A DNA stretch of 64,000 bases from Clostridiaceae bacterium (GTDB taxonomy: Bacteria > Bacillota > Clostridia > Peptostreptococcales > Tindalliaceae): NCBI GenBank assembly GCA_011390155.1, contig JAABSW010000008.1, positions 40,443-104,442 of the forward strand, given 5' to 3'. Numbering within the stretch: position 1 is the first letter of the stretch; the number at the start of each line of letters is the position of its first letter. A model generated the notes under the pieces. It was given only the letters and a program-made list of their open reading frames with translations, was not told where the DNA came from and made no database searches. Below are positions 27,056 through 34,123 of this stretch, in pieces. The position numbers and the translations under genes were made by a program.

Positions 27056-28471
27056 ATGAAAGAACAGCAACAACCAAAAACGGCTACACTTGGTCATGCA
27101 CTATTCGTTATTTTATTTCTTGTTGTTATTTTGGCTTTTTCCCTGATTGTCCTGGGTTCAGATCCACACATTCCACTGATCCTTGCCACCATCGTAGCTG
27201 GTTTAGTGGGCGTGTTTATTCTGGGCTATTCCTGGTCTGACCTGGAAGAATCCATCATCGCCACCATCGGTATGGCCATGCAGGCTGTCCTGATCCTGAT
27301 GGTCATTGGTTCCATCATTGGTACATGGATCTTAAGTGGTACGGTTCCCACAATGATCTACTATGGCCTGCAAATTTTGTCACCGGGTATTTTCCTTGTG
27401 GCAACCACCCTTATCTGTATGATCGTGTCTGTTTCCACCGGCAGCTCCTGGACCACAGCGGGTACCGTGGGTATCGCCCTCATGGGTGTTGGTATTGGCC
27501 TTGGTATTCCTGAAGGTGTTGTGGCCGGTGCCATCGTATCCGGCGCCTACTTTGGCGACAAAATGTCCCCCCTGTCGGATACCACCAACCTGGCTCCCGC
27601 CATGGCTGGCACCACTCTTTTTGAACACATTAAAAGCATGATGTATACCACCATTCCTGCCATTATCATTGCCCTGATTCTTTTTGCAATCATGGGCAGT
27701 AGTTATGCCGGCCAGGAATTGAACGCTGCTGAAATCAGCTCCATGCTGGCGGCAATGAGGGAAAACTTTAACATTAACCTGGCCCTGTTAATTCCCCCCA
27801 TTGTGGTTATTGCCATCGTGGTAATGAAAATACCTGCCCTGCCTGGTCTTATGACAGGCGTTTTATTAGGTGGCGTCTTTGCGGCTATTTTCCAGGGCGC
27901 TGGCTTAGGTGAATTCATTGACGCCGCTCATTATGGGTTTTACCTTGAAAGTGGCAACGAAATTGTTGATGAACTGCTTTCCCGGGGTGGTCTGGACGGC
28001 ATGATGTGGACCATTTCCCTGATCCTCATCGCCCTGAGCTTCGGTGGTGTGCTGGAAAAAACAGGCATGCTCCACGCCATTGGCGGAGCCATTCTGCAGT
28101 TTGCCAACAGCACCGGTTCACTGATTGCTGCCACTGTGTTAACCTGTTTTGCCGTAAACCTGCTTTCAGGTGAGCAGTACATATCCCTGGTCATTCCCGG
28201 CCGTATGTACCGTGATGCCTATAAAGAAAAAGGCATTCACCCCAGCATTCTTTCCCGTGCACTGGAAGGCGGCGGTACTGTCACCTCTGCCTTGATCCCG
28301 TGGAACACCTGCGGTGCCTTCATGTGGTCTACGCTGGGTGTTCATCCTTTCACCTATCTGCCCTATGCCTTCTTCAACCTGTCCATGCCTGTGGTTGAAA
28401 TCATTGCCGGATTCATGGGCTACGGTGTTTTCTACGAAGATGGCACCAAGGTGAATGCAAAAGCGTCATAA
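27056..28471 (+). CDS. nhaC: NhaC-family Na+/H+ antiporter
   Basis: A 471-residue membrane protein with about eleven hydrophobic segments. GSIIGTWILSGTVPTMIYYG, SVSTGSSWTTAGTVGIALMG and YFGDKMSPLSDTTNLAPAM are hallmark NhaC segments with the polar residues used in ion exchange; the C-terminal half has GEQYISLVIPGRMY. Family members exchange external protons or substrates for internal sodium; related antiporters exchange malate for lactate, so the exact substrate is uncertain. AAGGAGG precedes the ATG by 8 bases. Monocistronic, with its own terminator. Confidence 0.92.
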   Translation: MKEQQQPKTATLGHALFVILFLVVILAFSLIVLGSDPHIPLILATIVAGLVGVFILGYSWSDLEESIIATIGMAMQAVLILMVIGSIIGTWILSGTVPTMIYYGLQILSPGIFLVATTLICMIVSVSTGSSWTTAGTVGIALMGVGIGLGIPEGVVAGAIVSGAYFGDKMSPLSDTTNLAPAMAGTTLFEHIKSMMYTTIPAIIIALILFAIMGSSYAGQELNAAEISSMLAAMRENFNINLALLIPPIVVIAIVVMKIPALPGLMTGVLLGGVFAAIFQGAGLGEFIDAAHYGFYLESGNEIVDELLSRGGLDGMMWTISLILIALSFGGVLEKTGMLHAIGGAILQFANSTGSLIAATVLTCFAVNLLSGEQYISLVIPGRMYRDAYKEKGIHPSILSRALEGGGTVTSALIPWNTCGAFMWSTLGVHPFTYLPYAFFNLSMPVVEIIAGFMGYGVFYEDGTKVNAKAS

Positions 28472-28496
28472 ACACATACTTGAACTAACTTTTCAA

Positions 28497-28529
28497 ATAT
28501 CCTCTTCTACGGAAGAGGGTATTTTTTTT
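28497..28529 (+). terminator. Rho-independent terminator of nhaC
   Basis: Eleven-bp arms with one mismatch (28497-28507, 28512-28522), then a run of Ts. Confidence 0.88.
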
Positions 28530-28621
28530 ATCCGACGACTTCTTTGATGAGAATCACGGAGTATGTTATAATTAAGCCAATTATCAGATAACAGGATAAC
28601 ACCACTCATACAGAAAGGTGG

Positions 28622-28699
28622 ATGAAGATGCAGCCAAACCATTCCAGCCAAACCAATATGCTTAAAATCTGCACAGTAAGGGAAGTGTATACGTCCTAA
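28622..28699 (+). CDS. 25-codon upstream ORF coupled to alr
   Basis: ATG at 28622 follows AAAGGTGG and opens a frame of 25 codons (MKMQPNHSSQTNMLKICTVR and five more residues) that stops with TAA overlapping the alr ATG as TAATG. The frame differs from alr. A coupled leader or small protein fits this arrangement. It has no membrane segment or run of alanine or regulatory codons, so a classical attenuator peptide is not evident. Chance cannot be excluded at this length. Confidence 0.4.
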   Translation: MKMQPNHSSQTNMLKICTVREVYTS

Positions 28700-29892
28700 T
28701 GACATACCCAATGGGAAATTTAAATCATAAAGTTAATGGTGCCTGGGTGGAGGTGGACCTTGATGCATTAGCCCATAATGTCACAGAAGTGAAGCGGCTG
28801 GCTGGCAGCCAAACCCTCTGTGCTGTGGTGAAAGCCGACGGCTATGGACACGGTGCCGTAGCATGCACCCGTTTGTTTCAAAAACTGGGGGTTCACTTTT
28901 TTGCCGTTGCTTCCGTGACAGAAGCCATTGAACTCCGACAGGCCGGCATCGATTCATCCATTTTGCTGTTGGGATGGACCCCGGATCACCGGATACCAGA
29001 TGTCATTGAACACAAGTTAATTCCCACCGTTTTCAGTTTAGACCAGGCAAAAACCTATGCAGCTGCAGCGGCACATAAATCAACAGTGCAACCTGTCCAT
29101 ATAAAAATTGATACTGGCATGAACCGCCTGGGGCTGCCACCCACAGAAGCTTCATTGGAAGAAGTGATGGAAATAAGCCGTTTGCCTCAACTGGAAATTC
29201 AGGGCATTTTTTCTCATTTGGCTTTGTTCTTTACAAAGGACAACCGTTTTTCCATGCAACAGTCCAAAACCTTTCTTCATTTTGTACACCAACTGGAAGA
29301 AAAGGGGTTGCACATTCCTGTGAAACACATTGCCAACAGTGCCGGACTCCTGGATGTTTCCAGCGAAGGGTACAACCTGGTGCGGGTGGGCAGTGCTCTC
29401 TATGGGTTGAATCCCAGGGCAAATATTCCCAGGGAGCAACTGAACATTAAGCCTGCCATGACCTTTAAAACGGTCATTTCCCACGTGAAAATGGTGGAAA
29501 AAGGACAAGGTGTCAGTTATGGGCACACTTACATCACGCCTTCCCCCAGAAAAATTGCCACCATTCCCCTTGGGTACGTGGACGGCATCACCAAAATTGG
29601 TTCCGGCAAAACAGAAGCCCTTGTTCGGGGAAAGCGGGTGCCACAGGTGGGCATGATTTGCATGGACCAGTGTTTGTTGGATGTGACGGCAGTTCCCGAT
29701 GTTGCACAGGGAGACGAAGTCATTTTCTTCGGCAGTGATGGCCAGCATGAAATCACCCCTGATGAACGGGCTGAAATACTGGGTACAGGAAACTGTGAAA
29801 TTGTCTGTGCCGTTTCCCGCAGGGTTCCCCGGGTATACCTTTCCCATGGAAAAGTGATGGATACCATTAATTATGTAACGGATTGCAGGTAA
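28699..29892 (+). CDS. alr: Alanine racemase
   Basis: A 397-residue PLP enzyme interconverting L- and D-alanine for the cell wall. The PLP lysine is in AVVKADGYGHGAV near residue 50; KIDTGMNRLGL and SAGLLD follow in the barrel; the catalytic Tyr is in GQGVSYGHTYITP; the C-terminal MICMDQCLLDVTAVP contributes the carboxylate pocket. The usual N-terminus WVEVDLDALAHNV begins near residue 15, so translation might instead start at the ATG at 28711. The preceding small ORF overlaps its start. The bidirectional terminator follows. Confidence 0.96.
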   Translation: MTYPMGNLNHKVNGAWVEVDLDALAHNVTEVKRLAGSQTLCAVVKADGYGHGAVACTRLFQKLGVHFFAVASVTEAIELRQAGIDSSILLLGWTPDHRIPDVIEHKLIPTVFSLDQAKTYAAAAAHKSTVQPVHIKIDTGMNRLGLPPTEASLEEVMEISRLPQLEIQGIFSHLALFFTKDNRFSMQQSKTFLHFVHQLEEKGLHIPVKHIANSAGLLDVSSEGYNLVRVGSALYGLNPRANIPREQLNIKPAMTFKTVISHVKMVEKGQGVSYGHTYITPSPRKIATIPLGYVDGITKIGSGKTEALVRGKRVPQVGMICMDQCLLDVTAVPDVAQGDEVIFFGSDGQHEITPDERAEILGTGNCEIVCAVSRRVPRVYLSHGKVMDTINYVTDCR

Positions 29893-29894
29893 AA

Positions 29895-29932
29895 AAAAGC
29901 GCTCTGCTCAGTTATTGGGCAGGGCGCTTTTT
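29895..29932. terminator. Bidirectional terminator between alr and the AI-2E permease gene
   Basis: A 16-bp stem with a few G-T pairs (29895-29910 with 29916-29932), flanked by A8 on the left and Ts on the right, lies between two convergent genes and can serve both. Confidence 0.88.
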
Positions 29933-29981
29933 CTATGGACTGTTCAATTCAACTTCCTCATTTTACTGCTTCATTTCCTGT

Positions 29982-31193
29982 TCAGGTTTTCTGCTCCTCT
30001 TCTTCAAGTATAAGAGGCGCCAAGGCTTCTTTCTGGGCCACCAACCTATCAAGTATGCGGTTGGCCAGCAGCCTGATGACCCCGAAAACAGGTACCCCCA
30101 GGAACATTCCCAGAAAACCAAAGAGCTTTCCTCCGACGACGATGGCAAAGATCACCCAGAAAGGCGGCATCCCCACGCTGCTGCCAAGGATTTTTGGCCC
30201 CAGGTAGAGTCCATCAAATTGTTGCAGGGCAAGCAGAAACATAACCACCCAAAAGGCTTTGACCGGGCTGTCAAACAATGTCAAAATGCCTGCGGGAATC
30301 ATTCCCAATATGGGGCCGAAATAGGGGATCATGTTGGTGACACCCACAAATACACTGAGTAATAAAGCGTACCTTGCATCCATAAGGTTCAGACCAATGT
30401 AACACAATATGCCAATGATCAGTGAATCCAACGACTTACCCACGATAAACTTTGAAAAAAGATGATCCGCGTCCCGGCCGAATTGCTTGATTCCTTCCAC
30501 ACGCGGTCCTGAGAAAAAAGCACGTAAAAAACGTTCGAAGCCTTTTTTAAAGGATTCCTTGTCTGCCAGGGCGTAGACCGAAATCACCAGACCCAAACTG
30601 AAGTTCAGCAAGCCGGAAGTAATCAAAAGCGCACGGTTTACCACCATCCCCACCATCATGTCCAGTATTTCTCCCGCCTGGTCAAAGTAATCCGTGAGTC
30701 TCTTCTGATACGGTTCAATAAACTCATAGATATTTACATTATAGAAACGCAGGGACATCAATTCTTCGGACCAATGTCGAATGGTGTTTTCCACAAAAAC
30801 AGCGTATTCAGGGGCCCTTGTGGCAATGTCCCTGATATTGGTGACAATTTCCGGAGCAATGATAATGACCAAGGTTGTAATCAAACCTCCCAGGATTAGA
30901 AACATGACCAGTATGCTGGCGTTACGCTTCAACCGTCGTTTATCTTCCAATCCTTTAACAGTGTCAAATACCCTGGTTTCAAACCATCGAACACCCGGAT
31001 TCAATAAGTAGGCAATGAATGCGGCAATGATAAACGGGCTGATCAGTTTTTTGGTCCATTGGAAGGCTACACCAATGGTACCTACAAAGAGGGACAAATT
31101 AGCAACTGTGTGGTAAAAGGCAATGGCAATCATGATGGTCAGTGATGCATAAAAAGTGTATTTCAGGTATTCACGATCCCATTTTATCCTCAA
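29982..31193 (-). CDS. AI-2E family (PerM/YtvI-like) membrane protein
   Basis: A 403-residue protein with about seven or eight membrane segments. PFIIAAFIAYLLNPGVRWFE near the N-terminus and IGILCYIGLNLMDARYALLLS with VGVTNMIPYFGPILGMIPA near 270-300 are typical of the AI-2E transporter-like family. The start chosen is the TTG at 31193, seven bases after GGAGG; two upstream codons are too close to that site. The family name reflects one member; others move ions or are linked to sporulation, so the substrate is open. Confidence 0.88.
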   Translation of the reverse strand: MRIKWDREYLKYTFYASLTIMIAIAFYHTVANLSLFVGTIGVAFQWTKKLISPFIIAAFIAYLLNPGVRWFETRVFDTVKGLEDKRRLKRNASILVMFLILGGLITTLVIIIAPEIVTNIRDIATRAPEYAVFVENTIRHWSEELMSLRFYNVNIYEFIEPYQKRLTDYFDQAGEILDMMVGMVVNRALLITSGLLNFSLGLVISVYALADKESFKKGFERFLRAFFSGPRVEGIKQFGRDADHLFSKFIVGKSLDSLIIGILCYIGLNLMDARYALLLSVFVGVTNMIPYFGPILGMIPAGILTLFDSPVKAFWVVMFLLALQQFDGLYLGPKILGSSVGMPPFWVIFAIVVGGKLFGFLGMFLGVPVFGVIRLLANRILDRLVAQKEALAPLILEEEEQKT

Positions 31194-31274
31194 AACCAAC
31201 CCTCCTCATTAACTTTTCAAGTCATTCTGATGAGATTCTCCACGTACCATTATACCCCATTTAACCAACCGATG

Positions 31275-31460
31275 CTATGGTTTCTCTTTAGGCTCTTTGT
31301 TCAGTTTTTCAACTGGCACCTGTTCACATTTCTTGAAGAAAGAGCAGCCACTGCACTCTTCGCAGCTGGGTGGCTTTACCAGTACGGTCTTGCACCGAGG
31401 ACATCGCTGCAGGGTTTCATTGGGTATTGGCATGTGACAGGTAGGGCATTCTCGTGTCAT
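31275..31460 (-). CDS. Small Cys-rich protein of the feo operon (two four-Cys clusters)
   Basis: A 61-residue protein with eight cysteines: C5, C8, C20, C23 form a zinc-ribbon pattern (CPTC...CPRC), and C33, C36, C39, C45 a CxxCxxCx5C pattern that could hold zinc or an iron-sulphur cluster. The lysine- and glutamate-rich tail has no membrane segment. GGAGG precedes the ATG, and the gene starts 12 bp after feoB, so it is the third gene of feoA-feoB. By position it could take the role of FeoC or of FeoB-associated Cys-rich proteins, though it resembles neither closely. Confidence 0.8.
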   Translation of the reverse strand: MTRECPTCHMPIPNETLQRCPRCKTVLVKPPSCEECSGCSFFKKCEQVPVEKLNKEPKEKP

Positions 31461-31472
31461 GTGAATTCCTCC

Positions 31473-33335
31473 TTACAACACAATTTGTGCCAACAGTCCA
31501 GCTGTCAGGAAAGAAATAACAAAGCTTCCGATCCAAATGGCAGCCGATTCCTGCCAGCTGCGTTCTTTGAAAATGACAATCACCGCCGCTGCACAGGGGA
31601 CAAACAAGGTGATGGCCACCAGGGAAACCAGTAATTGCATGGGTGACAAAAGCCCTTGGCTTGCCAGTGTGTTTAAGCCGGCGGCGCCAAAATCCCGTCG
31701 AATGATGCCCATGACAAAAGCCTGGGTAACCTGGGGATCAAGTCGGAGAAAATCCCTGGTAAAGGGTGTGAAGAAAGTGATCATACCATCCAAGAGGCTG
31801 GATACTTCCAGCAGGGTGATGATCACGGCCCCCAGGGCAAACAGAGGTGCCGCTTCCTTAAGAAACATCAAGCTTTTATTCCAGGTTTTTCGCAGTACAT
31901 TCTTGATGCGCGGGATCCTAAGTGGCGGGATGTCAATGAACAATGCGGTTGATTCACCTTTAAGAAGTTTGTTTAGCAACGTTCCGGTCAGTGCAAAAAC
32001 CATAAAAATGGTGACCACATAGATCACAAGAATCTTGGTGCCCAAGGGAGCAATTAAACCTGCAATGACACCCATTTGTGCCGAACAGGGAATGGCCAGG
32101 CCCAGCAGCATGGTGGCGATAAAACGTTCCCGCTTTGATCCTAAAATGCGGGTGGTTATGGTGGCCATGGTCACACAACCAAACCCCAGGATAATGGGGA
32201 TAATGGCACGACCATTTAAGCCAAGACCGTTCAAGAGCCTGTCCACCAAAGTGGCCACCCGGGGCAGATACCCGGAATCTTCCATCACCGAAAGGAAAAG
32301 GTAAAAACCCACGACCAAAGGCATGAGCAAACCTAACACATACACTGGTGTCATGGTAAGTACACCAAATTCACCCATCAGCAGTTTTCCCAACAGTGTC
32401 TGGTCAGATAAGTAAGGGGCCGTAAGGGCTGTGACCCAGTTTATGTAGTAAGTGCCCATGATCAGGCCTTCTGTAAATTCAACGATGGTTTGAGCCACGA
32501 AAACCCCCACTGCCTGGTACATCAACCACAGGACTGCCAGCAACATGGGAATACCTGTGAGGGGCTGAATCATCCAATGTCCCAGTTTCACCTTGAAACG
32601 TGCATTCCGGTGATCCTGTACCACAACCTCCTCCACAATGGCGTCTATCCAATGCCGTCTTTCCGTATAGAGTTTTTCCTGCACCTTTGGCGCCGATGTA
32701 ATGTGGTGCCGCGCCAAAATGTTTTCGTCTTCTTCCAGCACAAGCAATGCTTCTGACGGTTCGTCCACCAAGGGAAGCACTTGTGCCATGTAATCCTCCA
32801 CCATGTCCATGCGTTTGCCTGACCTGGCCTGGGCCAGGGCTTCTTTCAAATCATTCATGCCTGCGCCACTGACGGCCACGGTGGGAATAACCACCACCCC
32901 CAACAATTCCGATAAACGCTGCACATCAATGTGAAAACCATTTCGATCCACGTCATCCATCATATTTAAAGCAATCACCATGGGTTTGCCCATGTCCAGG
33001 ATCTGTTGTGTCAAAAACAAATCCCGCTCTAAATGAGAGGCATCCACAATGTTTAAAATCATGTCACCGTAAAGAATCACATCCCGGGCCACCCGTTCTT
33101 CATCATTGAATGAAGACACGCCATAAACCCCCGGTGTGTCTATGACAGCATGGTCCAGGTATTTACCATGGGTAATGTCCACAGTTGTTCCAGGAAAATT
33201 GGAAACGTCCACATACATGCCTGTCAGGGCATTAAAAAACACCGACTTTCCCACATTGGGGTTGCCAGCCAATACAATCTTTCGTCCTTCACCCTGCACT
33301 TCCAGTGCAGCAGTGGGGTTATGATGTGCTGCCAC
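31473..33335 (-). CDS. feoB: Ferrous iron transporter FeoB
   Basis: A protein of 620 residues from the GTG at 33335, which has GGAGG ten bases upstream; the ATG at 33380 lies inside a terminator-like hairpin and is less likely. The N-terminal G domain has G1 GNPNVGKSVFFNAL, G3 DTPGVYG and G4 NMMD; the membrane part (from about 250) holds GGVL-type segments, MPLVVGFYLFLSVMEDSGYL and the conserved Cys in IPCSAQMGV. It imports Fe(II), important for anaerobes. Preceded by feoA and followed by a Cys-rich small gene. Confidence 0.96.
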   Translation of the reverse strand: MAAHHNPTAALEVQGEGRKIVLAGNPNVGKSVFFNALTGMYVDVSNFPGTTVDITHGKYLDHAVIDTPGVYGVSSFNDEERVARDVILYGDMILNIVDASHLERDLFLTQQILDMGKPMVIALNMMDDVDRNGFHIDVQRLSELLGVVVIPTVAVSGAGMNDLKEALAQARSGKRMDMVEDYMAQVLPLVDEPSEALLVLEEDENILARHHITSAPKVQEKLYTERRHWIDAIVEEVVVQDHRNARFKVKLGHWMIQPLTGIPMLLAVLWLMYQAVGVFVAQTIVEFTEGLIMGTYYINWVTALTAPYLSDQTLLGKLLMGEFGVLTMTPVYVLGLLMPLVVGFYLFLSVMEDSGYLPRVATLVDRLLNGLGLNGRAIIPIILGFGCVTMATITTRILGSKRERFIATMLLGLAIPCSAQMGVIAGLIAPLGTKILVIYVVTIFMVFALTGTLLNKLLKGESTALFIDIPPLRIPRIKNVLRKTWNKSLMFLKEAAPLFALGAVIITLLEVSSLLDGMITFFTPFTRDFLRLDPQVTQAFVMGIIRRDFGAAGLNTLASQGLLSPMQLLVSLVAITLFVPCAAAVIVIFKERSWQESAAIWIGSFVISFLTAGLLAQIVL

Positions 33336-33362
33336 AGGCCAAACACCTCCGTTGTAAGATGC

Positions 33363-33389
33363 AAAAAAAACCTCATCCATCGGATGAGG
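33363..33389 (-). terminator. Hairpin with T-run between feoA and feoB
   Basis: Perfect 8-bp arms (33371-33378, 33382-33389), 3-base loop and an eight-base T-run on the minus strand, lying 12 bases after feoA and before the feoB ribosome site. It looks like an intrinsic terminator or attenuator that would lower feoB relative to feoA. Confidence 0.75.
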
Positions 33390-33401
33390 CCTTTATCCAA
33401 A

Positions 33402-33626
33402 TCACTGCTTCACATTTTCAACTTCAATTTGTTCCGCCAGTTTACGGCCAATGGCAATTTCCTGCATCCGGTTCTGCAACACGATGGGTCCTTTGGGTAG
33501 TTTAATGGAACAAACCAGCGTTGCCCCTTCACACACACCCAGCCGAATGGCCTGGAGCCGAATTTGGTCATCAGGAATACGCAGAATTCGTAATTTTTCG
33601 CCCCGGTTACATTTATCGAGGGTCAT
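33402..33626 (-). CDS. feoA: Ferrous iron transport protein FeoA
   Basis: A 74-residue SH3-like protein. LDKCNRGEKLRILRIPDD, IRLQAIRLGVCEGATLVC and LPKGPIVLQ match FeoA along its length. The start at 33626 has GGGAG eight bases upstream; a longer frame would begin at 33653 inside the leader. FeoA supports FeoB at the membrane inner face. First gene of the operon, under the Fur-like palindrome. Confidence 0.94.
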   Translation of the reverse strand: MTLDKCNRGEKLRILRIPDDQIRLQAIRLGVCEGATLVCSIKLPKGPIVLQNRMQEIAIGRKLAEQIEVENVKQ

Positions 33627-33655
33627 TCCAATCACTCCCATCGCTCCAAACAAGC

Positions 33656-33708
33656 AGAATAATTATTATTCTCATCTATAGTATGAAGGAAAAAAGGGAA
33701 TTTGTCAA
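33656..33708 (-). promoter_or_regulatory. feoAB promoter with Fur-like palindrome
   Basis: On the minus strand TTGACA (33708-33703), 17-base spacer and CATACT (33685-33680). Just downstream, 33656-33672 is a perfect 8-1-8 palindrome AGAATAAT-N-ATTATTCT whose centre matches the ATAATnATTAT centre of the Fur 7-1-7 box. Repression by iron-loaded Fur over the transcription start is the natural reading. Confidence 0.75.
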
Positions 33709-33757
33709 CAGTAAGTGGTGTCCAGCCATACAAATTCAGTGATAGATCCACATTTAT

Positions 33758-34123
33758 TTAATACACCTTTTGAAATTTTCCATCAGAATCGTGAACCATC
33801 ACTTTCATCGCTTTCTTCTTTGCCATTTCTTCGACCTTGCTCATGGCTTTTTCTTTTGTATCAAAAACGAATCGGTCCTGTCCCTCTACTGCTTTTAACA
33901 CCCATTCCCCTTCTTCAGGTGTGAGGTGGTGTGTGATTTCTGTGCTGATTTCCCCACCCCTTTTTTCATCCCATTGTTTCGCTTGGGAAATAGCTATGGG
34001 TATTGCCCGGCCATCTTCATAGCCCTCTTCCACTAAGCGGTTGGCAATTTCAATGGCCTTATCTTTTACATGTTCTTCAAGGTTTTTCATGGAAACCGGA
34101 TAATCTTTCTTAGTCCAAGGCAT
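33758..34123 (-). CDS. DUF2188 (YdaT-like) protein
   Basis: A 121-residue soluble protein started at the ATG at 34123 behind GGAGAGG. The N-terminal half, MPWTKKDYPVSMKNLEEHV with AIEIANRLVEEGYEDGRAIP, resembles YdaT/ChaB-like proteins; the C-terminal half, FVFDTKEKAMSKVEEMAKKK and VMVHDSDGKFQKVY, is a DUF2188 repeat. Function unknown; such proteins appear in general-stress regulons of Bacillus. It overlaps the P-type ATPase end by 14 bp and is probably co-transcribed. Confidence 0.8.
   Translation of the reverse strand: MPWTKKDYPVSMKNLEEHVKDKAIEIANRLVEEGYEDGRAIPIAISQAKQWDEKRGGEISTEITHHLTPEEGEWVLKAVEGQDRFVFDTKEKAMSKVEEMAKKKAMKVMVHDSDGKFQKVY

Noticed and set aside
28497..28545. A fourth copy of the dispersed repeat (TTATCCGACGACT near 28528)
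   Set aside because: Only about 12 of 13 bases match and the rest is explained by the nhaC terminator, so it is treated as chance.
33336..33380. Longer FeoB N-terminus starting at the ATG at 33380
   Set aside because: The start lies in a terminator-like hairpin without a ribosome site; the GTG at 33335 has GGAGG at good spacing.
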